Positions 9,220 through 18,690 of a DNA stretch of 48,086 bases are shown here, in pieces (the stretch's first letter is position 1; the number at the start of each line of letters is the position of its first letter). This DNA comes from Aeromonas popoffii. GTDB taxonomy: Bacteria > Pseudomonadota > Gammaproteobacteria > Enterobacterales > Aeromonadaceae. The notes beneath the pieces are model-generated. The model saw nothing but the letters and a program-made list of their open reading frames with translations, made no database searches and had not been told where the DNA came from. The position numbers and the translations under genes were made by a program. The stretch spans positions 48,839 to 96,924 of the forward strand of contig NZ_CDBI01000092.1 of assembly GCF_000820025.1 (NCBI RefSeq), written 5' to 3'.

Positions 9220-10553
<1,334 letters not shown>

Positions 10554-10613
10554 CCGGGGAAGTGTCACAGTCGCAGGATTGCACCGTGACATATAACAAG
10601 ATGAAGGACTTGC

Positions 10614-10640
10614 AAAAGGCGCCATGGGCGCCTTTTCTTT
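10614..10640 (+). terminator. Rho-independent terminator after nadC
   Basis: AAAAGGCGCC-ATG-GGCGCCTTTT followed by CTTT; a 10-bp perfect stem 60 bases past the nadC stop. It separates nadC from the tap operon. Confidence 0.9.
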
Positions 10641-10779
10641 ATGCTGACTCCCTCAGCAAAGGAGTGATGATGGATCCTATCCCGCCAGTTAAAAAGAGTT
10701 CGCACAGAATTTTTGTCTATGATTTATATCAAATTTTTATTAAATGACAAAAAGGTTGTTAACAAAGGCCACACCTCTG

Positions 10780-10807
10780 TTGCCAAGCCGGACAGCTCGG
10801 ATAAGAT
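10780..10807 (+). promoter_or_regulatory. Candidate sigma-70 promoter of tapABCD
   Basis: TTGCCA (10780-10785, 5/6 to TTGACA), a 16-base spacer and TAAGAT (10802-10807, 4/6 to TATAAT), giving a start near 10814 and a leader of about 57 bases. A very A+T-rich tract (about 10691-10760) just upstream could act as an UP element. The rest of 10641-10870 holds nothing I recognise as a gene. I looked for a sigma-54 GG-N10-GC element, as used by some pilA genes, and found none. Confidence 0.42.
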
Positions 10808-10870
10808 ATTGACGGGTGGATAGTTTTCCACCACCACTGCCCAGGAACCAAGGACAAAAGGACATTTGAC

Positions 10871-11323
10871 ATGAAGAAGCAATCAGGCTTTACCCTTATC
10901 GAACTGATGATCGTGGTCGCGATCGTGGCCATTCTGGCCGCCATCGCGCTGCCGGCATATCAGAGTTACACAACAAGGGCTCGTTTTACTGAAGTCGTAT
11001 CAGCCACTGGTGCTTTTAAAACAGCAATTGAAATCTGTGCCCAAACAACTGGTGCAGCCGATGGAACACTGAGTTCCTGCGATGCGGGAACAAATGGGGT
11101 TCCAGCTAACGTAGCTACAGCGAATGGAAATGTTGCAAGCATTAGTGTTGATAGCGCAAATAACGCAATCACGGCTACGGCTGTTGGTACCTCTGCCGCC
11201 CCCGTAAGCGGATTGAGAGGGGAAACCTACATTCTCGTTCCAACAGTAGCTTCCGGTAAAGTGAACTGGGCAGCTAACCCCAGCGGGTCTGTTGGCACAT
11301 GCGTAGCAGCTGGCATCTGTTAA
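10871..11323 (+). CDS. tapA: Type IVa major pilin TapA
   Basis: Prepilin of 150 aa. A six-residue leader MKKQSG is cut before the N-methylated phenylalanine of [22 protein letters not shown]. The glutamate at mature position 5 is present. The hydrophobic helix spans about residues 7-35, followed by a variable globular domain with four cysteines (EIC, SSC, GTC and the C-terminal IC). The last pair could close the usual C-terminal disulfide loop. TapB would drive assembly through TapC after processing by TapD. From about 10970 onward the coding is clearly poorer in G+C than its neighbours (83 of 180 bases at 10981-11160), a sign of antigenic or recombinational replacement. AAAAGGACA precedes the start. 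Confidence 0.93.
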   Translation: MKKQSGFTLIELMIVVAIVAILAAIALPAYQSYTTRARFTEVVSATGAFKTAIEICAQTTGAADGTLSSCDAGTNGVPANVATANGNVASISVDSANNAITATAVGTSAAPVSGLRGETYILVPTVASGKVNWAANPSGSVGTCVAAGIC

Positions 11324-11329
11324 ACACTA

Positions 11330-13036
11330 ATGACCTCTAGCCCCAATAGCGGCCTGGCGTTAAGCCTGGCCGCCTCTTCCCTGATCAGTGAAGAGGACTC
11401 CCAGCGCTATCTGAGCCAAGCCAAGGCCCAGCGCAAACCCTTTGTGACCTTTCTGATAGAGAGCGAGATCCTCGACAGCAAGACGCTCGCGGATTTCTGT
11501 GAGCTGGAGTATGGGGTACCTCTGCTGGATCTTGCCGCCTTCGACCTGGCCGAGATACCGCAGAAATACCTCAATCAGAAGCTGATTGAGAAACACCATG
11601 TGCTGCCCATCTACACCCAGGGCCATACCCTCTATATCGCCATGTCGGATCCGACCAATGTATCGGCGCTGGAGGATTTTGGCTTCAGCTTCGGGCTGCA
11701 TACCGAGGCGCTGCTGGTCGAGGAGAACAAACTGACGGCCGCCATCGGCAAACTGCTGGAGAGCGAGCAGGAAGCCCTCGGCATGGAGGACATCGATGAA
11801 TCCGAGATCTCCGAGCTGGAAGTCTCGGACGAAAACTCCCGGCTGGATGAGAGCGTCAATGCCGCTGACGACGATGCCCCCATCGTCAAATACATTAACA
11901 AAATCATGATGGATGCCATCAAGCGTGGCGCATCCGATCTGCACTTCGAACCCTATGAGACCAAATACCGCATCCGCTTCCGGATCGACGGTATCTTGCA
12001 CGAAATCGCGACGCCACCGGTCAATCTGGCCAACCGCTTCTCCGCCCGCCTCAAGGTCATGGCACGGCTCGACATTGCCGAGCGGCGGCTGCCGCAGGAT
12101 GGCCGCATCAAGCTGAAGCTGTCCCGCAACAAGTCGATGGATATGCGGGTCAACACCCTACCCACCATGTGGGGTGAGAAGATTGTCATCCGGCTGCTGG
12201 ACTCCTCGGCGGCGCGGCTCAACATAGAGCAGCTCGGCTTTGACGACCGGCAGAAAGCACAATATCTGCACGCCCTTTCCAAACCGCAGGGCATGATACT
12301 GGTCACCGGCCCCACCGGCTCGGGCAAAACTGTCTCCCTCTACACCGGTCTTAATATTCTCAACACCACAGAGGTGAACATCTCCACCGCCGAAGATCCG
12401 GTGGAGATCAACCTGCCCGGCGTCAATCAGGTGCAAGTCAACCCAAAGGCAGGGCTGACCTTCGCCAGCGCCCTGCGCTCGTTTCTTCGCCAGGATCCCG
12501 ACGTGGTCATGGTGGGGGAGATCCGGGATCTGGAAACAGCCGAAATCGCCATCAAGGCCGCCCAGACAGGCCACCTGGTACTCTCCACCCTGCACACCAA
12601 CTCGGCCGCCGAGACACTAACCCGGATGATGAACATGGGGGTGCCCGCCTTCAACATTGCCTCCTCGGTGACCCTGATCATGGCCCAGCGACTCGCCCGC
12701 AAGCTGTGCGAGCACTGCAAGACACCCGAAGCAGTACCAGAAGCCGAGCTGCTGGATCTGGGATTCACCCAGCAGCAGCTGGCCGCCGGGCTGCGCCTGT
12801 TCAAACCCGTGGGCTGCAAGGATTGCTCGGGCGGTTACAAGGGGCGGGTCGGTATCTACGAAATCATGCTAATGTCTGAAAACATTGCAAAATTGATCAT
12901 GCAAGGTGCCAACTCGCTGCAAATTGCAGCCATTGCACAAAAAGAGGGGATGCGCACTCTGCGTGTATCCGGCCTTGAGAAAGCTCGTCTGGGAGTGACC
13001 AGCCTGGCAGAAATCAATCGGGTGACCACCAACTGA
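11330..13036 (+). CDS. tapB: Type IV pilus assembly ATPase TapB (PilB family)
   Basis: Cytoplasmic hexameric motor (568 aa) that powers pilus extension. The N-terminal MshEN/T2SSE-N domain (about 20-150) precedes the GspE-type ATPase domain. Visible there are Walker A GPTGSGKT (about 326-333), the Asp box, Walker [17 protein letters not shown] (about 390-405) and the His box [12 protein letters not shown] zinc-binding four-cysteine motif (CEHCK ... CKDC) lies near 462-508. It starts 6 bases after tapA with no terminator and no clear Shine-Dalgarno (CTGTTAAACACTA before the ATG). Weak initiation may therefore keep the ATPase well below pilin levels. Confidence 0.95.
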   Translation: MTSSPNSGLALSLAASSLISEEDSQRYLSQAKAQRKPFVTFLIESEILDSKTLADFCELEYGVPLLDLAAFDLAEIPQKYLNQKLIEKHHVLPIYTQGHTLYIAMSDPTNVSALEDFGFSFGLHTEALLVEENKLTAAIGKLLESEQEALGMEDIDESEISELEVSDENSRLDESVNAADDDAPIVKYINKIMMDAIKRGASDLHFEPYETKYRIRFRIDGILHEIATPPVNLANRFSARLKVMARLDIAERRLPQDGRIKLKLSRNKSMDMRVNTLPTMWGEKIVIRLLDSSAARLNIEQLGFDDRQKAQYLHALSKPQGMILVTGPTGSGKTVSLYTGLNILNTTEVNISTAEDPVEINLPGVNQVQVNPKAGLTFASALRSFLRQDPDVVMVGEIRDLETAEIAIKAAQTGHLVLSTLHTNSAAETLTRMMNMGVPAFNIASSVTLIMAQRLARKLCEHCKTPEAVPEAELLDLGFTQQQLAAGLRLFKPVGCKDCSGGYKGRVGIYEIMLMSENIAKLIMQGANSLQIAAIAQKEGMRTLRVSGLEKARLGVTSLAEINRVTTN

Positions 13037-13168
13037 CAGTGCATATCGATCAAGCTGATTCATCCAGGTATCGCCCAGCCGGCACTCCTGAGGATTTCCA
13101 TCAAGCCAAGGCAACCCGCATAGCAAGGTGTTGAGCGGGATACCAGAGCCCAATTGCAGGACGCAGTG

Positions 13169-14410
13169 ATGGCAACGCTAACGCAGAAACAGAATGCCCC
13201 CAAGAAAGTCTTCTCCTTCCGCTGGAGCGGAGTGAACCGCAAGGGTCAGAAGGTCTCCGGTGAGCTGCAGGCCGACAGTATCAACACGGTCAAAGCTGAG
13301 CTGCGCAAGCAGGGTGTCAACGTCACCAGGGTGAGCAAGAAGAGCCAGGGATTATTCTCCAAGGGTGGTGCCAAGGTAAGGCCGATGGATATTGCCATCG
13401 TCTCCCGTCAAATCACTACCATGCTTTCCGCTGGCGTCCCCTTGGTACAGAGCCTGCAGATAATCGCCCGCAGCCACGAAAAAGCCGCGATGCGTGAACT
13501 CATGGGACAGATCGCCGCCGACGTGGAAACCGGCACCCCCATGTCCGAGGCACTGCGCCGCCATCCCCGCCACTTTGATGCGCTCTATTGTGATCTGGTG
13601 GAGGCGGGGGAACAATCCGGTGCGCTGGAGACCATCTATGACCGGATCGCCACCTATCGGGAAAAGTCGGAGGCGCTCAAGTCCAAGATCAAGAAGGCGA
13701 TGTTTTACCCGGCCATGGTCATACTGGTTGCCATCGTTGTCACCTCCATACTGCTGCTGTTCGTCATTCCGCAGTTTGAGGACATTTTCAAGAGCTTCGG
13801 CGCCGAACTGCCCATCTTCACCCAATTTGTCATCGGCATCTCCCGCTTCATGCAGCATTGGTGGCTTGTCATCTTTGGCGGCACTGCACTCGCCATTTTC
13901 CTCTATGTACGGGCATGGCGCGCCTCCCAGAAGGTCAAAGACAACACCGACAAGTTCATCCTCACCATACCTGTGGTCGGCATGATACTGCACAAGGCGG
14001 CCATGGCCCGTTTCGCCCGAACCCTCTCCACCACCTTCTCCGCCGGGATCCCGCTGGTGGATGCACTGATCTCGGCCGCAGGTGCCTCCGGCAACTATGT
14101 CTATCGCACCGCCGTCATGGCCATTCGCAACGAGGTGGTCGCCGGCATGCAGATCAACGTGGCCATGCGTACTGTGGATCTCTTCCCCGACATGGTGATC
14201 CAAATGGTGATGATCGGCGAGGAGTCCGGTGCCATCGATGATATGCTCTCCAAGGTTGCAACCATCTTTGAGCAGGAGGTGGACGATCTGGTCGACGGCC
14301 TCACCAGCCTGCTCGAGCCCCTCATCATGGTGGTGCTGGGGGTGCTGGTTGGCGGCATGGTTGTGGCCATGTACCTGCCCATCTTCAAGCTGGGTGACGT
14401 AGTAGGCTAA
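13169..14410 (+). CDS. tapC: Type IV pilus inner-membrane platform protein TapC (PilC family)
   Basis: Polytopic platform protein (413 aa) on which TapB acts to extract and polymerise pilin. It has two repeated cytoplasmic T2SSF domains (about 75-200 and 280-400) and three membrane segments: about residues 175-200 (MVILVAIVVTSILLLFVIP), 225-245 and near 385-405. The ATG at 13169 is preferred over one five codons upstream because AGGA lies 7 bases before it; 413 aa is also the length I recall for Aeromonas TapC. The 130-base gap after tapB shows no terminator or gene. Confidence 0.94.
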   Translation: MATLTQKQNAPKKVFSFRWSGVNRKGQKVSGELQADSINTVKAELRKQGVNVTRVSKKSQGLFSKGGAKVRPMDIAIVSRQITTMLSAGVPLVQSLQIIARSHEKAAMRELMGQIAADVETGTPMSEALRRHPRHFDALYCDLVEAGEQSGALETIYDRIATYREKSEALKSKIKKAMFYPAMVILVAIVVTSILLLFVIPQFEDIFKSFGAELPIFTQFVIGISRFMQHWWLVIFGGTALAIFLYVRAWRASQKVKDNTDKFILTIPVVGMILHKAAMARFARTLSTTFSAGIPLVDALISAAGASGNYVYRTAVMAIRNEVVAGMQINVAMRTVDLFPDMVIQMVMIGEESGAIDDMLSKVATIFEQEVDDLVDGLTSLLEPLIMVVLGVLVGGMVVAMYLPIFKLGDVVG

Positions 14411-14417
14411 TTCACGA

Positions 14418-14444
14418 GGGTATGCGCTGATAAAACGCATGCCC
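14418..14444 (+). other. Intercistronic hairpin between tapC and tapD
   Basis: GGGTATGCG / CGCATGCCC with a 9-base loop (one G-U pair), 8 bases past the tapC stop, followed by TTCCCC rather than a U run. It could pause or process the transcript and lower tapD expression relative to tapC. Not a convincing terminator. Confidence 0.4.
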
Positions 14445-14474
14445 TTCCCCCCATTTCATGACAGACGGTTGGTT

Positions 14475-15347
14475 ATGACACTTCTCCTCGAGCTGGCACA
14501 CAGCTTGCCCTGGCTCTATTTCTCGCTGGTATTTCTCTTTTCCCTGATGATCGGCAGTTTTCTCAACGTGGTGATCCATCGCTTGCCCATCATGCTGGAA
14601 CGGGAGTGGCAGGCCGAATACCACAGCTACTTCACCCCTGATGACGCGGGGGTCGACGAGCCGCCCTACAACCTGATGGTGCCACGCTCCTGCTGCCCCC
14701 ACTGCCATCACCCCATCACGGCACTGGAAAACATCCCCTTGCTGAGCTGGCTCTGGCTCAAGGGTCGCTGCCGAGGCTGCCAGGCTCCCATATCGCCCCG
14801 CTATCCGCTGGTCGAGCTGCTGACCGCCCTGCTCTCAGTTGCCGTTGCCATGACGGTTCCCCCCGGCTGGGGCACGCTGGCAGCCCTGCTACTGACCTGG
14901 GTGCTGGTGGCCCTCACCTTTATCGATCTCGACAAGATGCTGCTGCCGGACCAGCTCACCTTGCCCCTGCTGTGGGGCGGGCTGCTGTTCAACTTGCTGG
15001 GCGGTTTTGTATCGCTTGGCGATGCGGTGATCGGCGCCATGACCGGTTATCTGGTGCTATGGAGCCTCTATTGGGCCTTCAAGCTACTCACTGGCAAGGA
15101 GGGCATGGGCTATGGTGACTTCAAGCTGCTGGCCGCGCTGGGCGCCTGGCTGGGCTGGCAAGCGCTGCCCATAGTGCTGCTGCTCTCCTCCCTGGTCGGT
15201 GCCTTCATGGGCATAGGCCTGATCCTGTTGCGCAACCACCATCAGAGCAAACCCATTCCCTTTGGCCCCTATCTCGCTATCGCGGGCTGGATTGCGCTGC
15301 TGTGGGGCGATAGCATCACCCGCTGGTATCTCACGACTTTCCTCTAA
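14475..15347 (+). CDS. tapD: Prepilin peptidase / N-methyltransferase TapD
   Basis: Inner-membrane aspartic peptidase (290 aa) that cuts type IV prepilins and methylates the new N terminus. Published work on Aeromonas shows TapD also processes type II secretion pseudopilins, linking this operon to toxin export. An N-terminal helix leads to a cytoplasmic loop with paired cysteines (CCPHC ... CRGC, about 75-110) typical of bifunctional enzymes. The catalytic aspartates are in [11 protein letters not shown] (near 155) and the GYGDFKLL (GxGD) motif near 213, among several membrane helices. The chosen ATG gives the family-typical start [15 protein letters not shown]. The Shine-Dalgarno is weak. 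coaE follows after 17 bases. Confidence 0.95.
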   Translation: MTLLLELAHSLPWLYFSLVFLFSLMIGSFLNVVIHRLPIMLEREWQAEYHSYFTPDDAGVDEPPYNLMVPRSCCPHCHHPITALENIPLLSWLWLKGRCRGCQAPISPRYPLVELLTALLSVAVAMTVPPGWGTLAALLLTWVLVALTFIDLDKMLLPDQLTLPLLWGGLLFNLLGGFVSLGDAVIGAMTGYLVLWSLYWAFKLLTGKEGMGYGDFKLLAALGAWLGWQALPIVLLLSSLVGAFMGIGLILLRNHHQSKPIPFGPYLAIAGWIALLWGDSITRWYLTTFL

Positions 15348-15364
15348 AAAAGGTGATCTGCCCC

Positions 15365-15979
15365 ATGTATGTAGTCGCAGTCACAGGTGGCATTGGTAGC
15401 GGTAAAACCACCATAGCCAACCAATTTGCCGCACTGGGCATAGACGTAGTGGATGCGGACGTCATCGCCCGCGACGTCGTGGAACCCGGCGCCCCGGCCC
15501 TTGCCGCCATCGCGACCTACTTTGGTCCGGATGTCATCGCCCCTGATGGCCAGCTCGATCGACGCAGCCTGCGGGAGCGGGTGTTCAGCGACACGAACGC
15601 CAAGGCCTGGCTCAATGCCCTGCTTCACCCCCTGATCCGTCAGGAGATGCTGCGCCAGTGCGCCGCCGCTCGCTCGCCCTACTGCCTGCTGGTGGTGCCC
15701 CTGCTGGTGGAGAACAAACTCGCTGGCTTGGCCAACCGGGTACTGGTGATCGACGTGGATGAAGCAACCCAGATTGAGCGCACCTGCCGCCGGGATGGGG
15801 TATCGGCCGAGCAGGCCCGAGCGATCATCGCAGCTCAGGCAAGCCGGTCGGAGCGGCTCGCAGCGGCGGATGATGTCATCGATAACCACAATGGCAGCCA
15901 AATGGCGATTAAAACGCGGATTTTGGCGCTGCACGAAACATATCTCGCATTTGCCTCTCAACAACCCCGTCAAGTGTGA
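15365..15979 (+). CDS. coaE: Dephospho-CoA kinase
   Basis: Last step of coenzyme A synthesis: phosphorylates the 3'-hydroxyl of dephospho-CoA with ATP. It is 204 aa, the usual size, with P-loop GGIGSGKTT at residues 8-16, [13 protein letters not shown] in the substrate region, and [10 protein letters not shown] in the lid/LID-arginine region. The ATG at 15365 is chosen over one four codons upstream: AGGTGA is suitably placed and MYVVAVTGG is the family's usual start. It is conserved next to the prepilin peptidase gene in many gammaproteobacteria, and zapD and yacG follow. Confidence 0.96.
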   Translation: MYVVAVTGGIGSGKTTIANQFAALGIDVVDADVIARDVVEPGAPALAAIATYFGPDVIAPDGQLDRRSLRERVFSDTNAKAWLNALLHPLIRQEMLRQCAAARSPYCLLVVPLLVENKLAGLANRVLVIDVDEATQIERTCRRDGVSAEQARAIIAAQASRSERLAAADDVIDNHNGSQMAIKTRILALHETYLAFASQQPRQV

Positions 15980-16016
15980 GTACACTAGGCCGGTTTATGG
16001 CTGGCCAGGATTAGGC

Positions 16017-16739
16017 ATGATTTACGATTTTCCCCTCAATGAAAAAAGCCGGACCTATCTTCGTCTGGAGTCCCTGTTTTCCCAGATCCGCGACAATCTG
16101 GAGAGTGACCAGTCCTGGGCACACATCGCCTTCTTCAAGGGGCTGTTCGATCTGCAAGAGCTGCTGGAGCGTGGTGATCTGCGCGCCGATCTTATCAAGG
16201 ATCTGGAACGTCTAGGCCAGCGTCTGAGCCACTGGGCCAGCCTGCCAGATGTCGACCTGGAACAGATCAAGCAGATGCAGCAGGAGAGCGTCCAGCTCTC
16301 TCGCAACCTGCTCAGTGCCCCACGTCCGGGCGCCAGACTGAAAGAAGATCGGCAGCTCGGCGCCATCCGTCAGCGCTTTTCCATCCCTGGCGGTCTTTGC
16401 GCCTTCGATGTGCCGCAGCTGCACCACTGGCTCGGCACCCCGGCTGCCGCTCGCCATCAGCAAATGCAGCTGTGGCTCAGCGACATCAACCTGCTGATGA
16501 ATGCCATTTCCCTGCTGCTGCGGCTGTGGCGCGAATCAGGCAACTTCAGCGATCAGATCGCCACCAACGGTTTCTTCCAGGATACCGCCGAGAGTGCCGA
16601 GCTGATCCGGATCCGCCTGCCCGGCGCCCAGCAGTGCTATCCGACGCTGAGCGGCCACAAGAACCGTTTCGCCCTGCGCTTTCTGCCAACCGCAGAACAG
16701 CAGATTGGCGATGTCCCCTTCCAGCTCGCCTGCTGCTAA
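16017..16739 (+). CDS. zapD: Cell division protein ZapD
   Basis: Cytosolic FtsZ-binding protein (240 aa, E. coli 247) that crosslinks FtsZ protofilaments into bundles at midcell. The start MIYDFPLNEKSRTYLRLE is diagnostic, and the mostly helical N-terminal part is followed by a beta-rich C-terminal domain ('ALRFLP'). It contacts the FtsZ C-terminal tail, which is intact in this window (DYLDIPAFLRKQ). The ATG at 16017 has AGGA/AGGC just upstream; earlier in-frame starts would run back into coaE. It lies in the conserved coaE-zapD-yacG trio. Confidence 0.94.
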   Translation: MIYDFPLNEKSRTYLRLESLFSQIRDNLESDQSWAHIAFFKGLFDLQELLERGDLRADLIKDLERLGQRLSHWASLPDVDLEQIKQMQQESVQLSRNLLSAPRPGARLKEDRQLGAIRQRFSIPGGLCAFDVPQLHHWLGTPAAARHQQMQLWLSDINLLMNAISLLLRLWRESGNFSDQIATNGFFQDTAESAELIRIRLPGAQQCYPTLSGHKNRFALRFLPTAEQQIGDVPFQLACC

Positions 16740-16748
16740 GGAGCAAGA

Positions 16749-16943
16749 ATGGTCACCAAGATAAAATGCCCGACCTGTAAAACCGAGCTGGAGTGGGGTC
16801 CACAGAGCCCGTTTCGCCCCTTCTGTTGCAAGCGCTGCCAGCTGATCGATCTGGGCGAGTGGGCCAACGAGGAGAAGCGTATCCCGGGCCCCATCAATCC
16901 GGACCTGCTGCCTTACCCGGAAGAGGGTGAGCAGTGGCAATGA
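16749..16943 (+). CDS. yacG: DNA gyrase inhibitor YacG
   Basis: Small zinc protein (64 aa). In E. coli YacG binds the GyrB C-terminal region and blocks gyrase from DNA. The four zinc cysteines are visible as CPTCK (near 8-11) and CCKRC (near 27-31), followed by the typical [10 protein letters not shown] helix and an acidic tail. It has AAGGAG upstream, starts 9 bases after zapD and ends at a strong bidirectional terminator. Confidence 0.93.
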   Translation: MVTKIKCPTCKTELEWGPQSPFRPFCCKRCQLIDLGEWANEEKRIPGPINPDLLPYPEEGEQWQ

Positions 16944-16952
16944 GCCGCGCAC

Positions 16953-16978
16953 AAAAAGGGCCCGCAAGGCCCTTTTTT
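16953..16978 (+). terminator. Bidirectional terminator between yacG and mutT
   Basis: AAAAAGGGCC-CGCAA-GGCCCTTTTTT, a 10-bp perfect stem with A and T runs on both sides. It lies 10 bases past the yacG stop and 38 bases past the convergent mutT stop, so it can serve both. Confidence 0.92.
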
Positions 16979-17015
16979 CATCTCTGTCATATCCGCGCGA
17001 CCCAGCTACACCGCA

Positions 17016-17423
17016 TCAGACGGTCAAACAGGCCTGCAACCGCGCGACGATAGGACCGTTGGCATCCGGGAACCGGTATTGATGCAGTGATGCCAGCGGC
17101 ACCCACAGACACGCCTGACCCTCCTTGCCGAACGGCTCACCGCTGAAACGGGTCACCTTCCAGATATCCAGCAACACCTGCTTCTCTGGGTAGTCGTGAT
17201 GCAGCTCCATGAAGGGGGCACAATCCAGTACCCGGATGCCAATCTCTTCCCACAGCTCCCTGTCCAGTGCGGTGAGCAGGTCTTCCCCCGCCTCCACTTT
17301 GCCACCCGGGAACTCCCAGCGATCGCCCTGATGGCGGTCTGAAGAGCGCTTGGCGATGAAGATCTCGCCCCGTTCATTCTCGATGACGCCAACCGCCACC
17401 CAGAGCCGTTTTTTCTGTTCCAT
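17016..17423 (-). CDS. mutT: 8-oxo-dGTP diphosphatase MutT
   Basis: Nudix hydrolase (135 aa) that removes 8-oxo-dGTP from the nucleotide pool and so prevents A:T to C:G transversions. The Nudix box is complete: GG(K)VEAGED...RELWEEIGI, about residues 38-60, with the EFPGGK lead-in and FGKEGQ downstream as in E. coli MutT. Two tandem ATGs exist; the second (17421-17423) is chosen because AGGA is 5 bases away. It starts 8 bases after the stop of the TPR/glycosyltransferase-like gene and is probably translated from the same message. In E. coli mutT follows secA directly. Confidence 0.94.
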   Translation of the reverse strand: MEQKKRLWVAVGVIENERGEIFIAKRSSDRHQGDRWEFPGGKVEAGEDLLTALDRELWEEIGIRVLDCAPFMELHHDYPEKQVLLDIWKVTRFSGEPFGKEGQACLWVPLASLHQYRFPDANGPIVARLQACLTV

Positions 17424-17431
17424 CATTGTCC

Positions 17432-18616
17432 TCAACGTAAACACGGCAACTTGGTCATCCAGGGGGCCAACCGGCGGGCCTGGCGTTCCCCTTGTGCCGT
17501 AAAGATATCCTGCCCCACATGCTCACCCCCATCGGGAGCGGGACGCGGCCAGGGGAGCGCCCCTGGCGGGGTGAAGCAGCGATCATGAACCAGACAGCTC
17601 TGGGCCAGATAGCCCCAAAGCGTGTCGCGTAGAAACCATTGATCGATGTTCGGCGTTTCCATCGCCTCGGGTTGATAGGCATTGAACAAGGGGGCCAACG
17701 GCGGCAGAACGCCAGCGATCCCTCCCCACATGCCCGCCAACACCAGATCGGTGTGACTCCACCAATCCCGCATGATATGAAACCAGCGCCCCGATACAAG
17801 CCAGTCATCGACGGCGACACGCTCTCGCACGCTCAGCACTGAATCTACATCCCGCACCAGGAAGCGTCCCACCTGCGGGTCATTGACCACCAGGAAGCGC
17901 CAGCACAGACGCTGACGCAGGGATTGACCGGGCGCTTGCACCAGCACCTCGGCCCCCAGTTCCTGCAGACAAGTCACCATTGCCGACGGCACACTCTCAT
18001 CCACATAGAAGCGCACACGCCACCCAGGGTAGAGATAGGTGGCCGCCAGTACGTTGTCGATAGCTCCTCGAAGATAGCGAGGAGCCTTGCCCCACAGGGA
18101 GAAAGCGATGACATCCTGCTTGCTTTCACGGCTCGCCAGCCAGGTTGACGGCTCATCGTCGGGTAACGACCAGTCGCCGGGCTGATATCGGGCCACACGA
18201 TCTTTCAGGGTCAGCGCTCTGGTGCCTGCCACTGCCGCCTCAGCATGACGCCCCAGCTTGGCCAGCGAGGCGCAGAGCGCGTCCAGCGCATGGAAATCCG
18301 CCGGCGCTCGTACCAGCAGGGTCTGCAGCCTCTCGACCGCACGTTCGTATTGTCCCGAGCGCGACAAACTGATGCCGAGATTGCGCAGCACCTCGTCATT
18401 CTCGGGTGCCATCTGGTGAGTCATCTCCAGCACTTGCGCGGCAGAGGCAGGGTCATCACACAGGAAGAGGTAATAGGCAAACTGCAGCTGCCATGCCACA
18501 GGTTTTACTGCGGCACCGTTCAGTCGCACCAGCAACTGCTGGATCGCCGCCTGTCGCTGGCCTCCGAGCCAGCGCTCATGGGCACCGGCATCCCATCCTG
18601 TCGGCATCTTGCTCAT
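17432..18616 (-). CDS. TPR protein with a glycosyltransferase-like C-terminal domain, function unassigned
   Basis: 394 aa with no signal peptide or clear membrane helix. The N-terminal half (about 10-140) contains at least three helix pairs of tetratricopeptide type ('DEVLRNLGISLSRSGQYERAVERLQ', broken here by short gaps in similarity, and 'FHALDALCASLAKLGRHAEAAV'). The C-terminal half (about 165-385) looks like a GT-A nucleotide-sugar transferase: alternating beta/alpha pattern, a DVDS motif (near 255) where a metal-binding DxD is expected, then 'FHIMRDWWSHTDLVLAGMWGG'. I recall similar RDxDS...FHxMRD...GMWG stretches in uncharacterised sugar-linked proteins, but no named family. It sits between secA and mutT, where E. 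coli has nothing, with AGGAG about 9 bases upstream. Confidence 0.7.
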   Translation of the reverse strand: MSKMPTGWDAGAHERWLGGQRQAAIQQLLVRLNGAAVKPVAWQLQFAYYLFLCDDPASAAQVLEMTHQMAPENDEVLRNLGISLSRSGQYERAVERLQTLLVRAPADFHALDALCASLAKLGRHAEAAVAGTRALTLKDRVARYQPGDWSLPDDEPSTWLASRESKQDVIAFSLWGKAPRYLRGAIDNVLAATYLYPGWRVRFYVDESVPSAMVTCLQELGAEVLVQAPGQSLRQRLCWRFLVVNDPQVGRFLVRDVDSVLSVRERVAVDDWLVSGRWFHIMRDWWSHTDLVLAGMWGGIAGVLPPLAPLFNAYQPEAMETPNIDQWFLRDTLWGYLAQSCLVHDRCFTPPGALPWPRPAPDGGEHVGQDIFTAQGERQARRLAPWMTKLPCLR

Positions 18617-18647
18617 CCAGTCCCTCTCCTTTTGCCGCCCTTAAATG

Positions 18648-18673
18648 AATGCACCGCCCGGAGGCGGTGCATT
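18648..18673 (-). terminator. Hairpin after secA, possible weak terminator
   Basis: AATGCACCGCC / GGCGGTGCATT forms an 11-bp perfect stem with a 4-base loop, 18 bases past the secA stop. The following CATTTAAGG has only a short T run, so termination is probably partial and some transcription should reach the next gene 31 bases on. Confidence 0.6.
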
Positions 18674-18690
18674 GAAGCGTCACTGACAGA

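Noticed and set aside
10768..10785. GGCCACACCTCTGTTGCC upstream of tapA as a sigma-54 promoter.
   Set aside because: The GG and GC elements are 13 bases apart rather than 10, so it cannot be a -24/-12 promoter.
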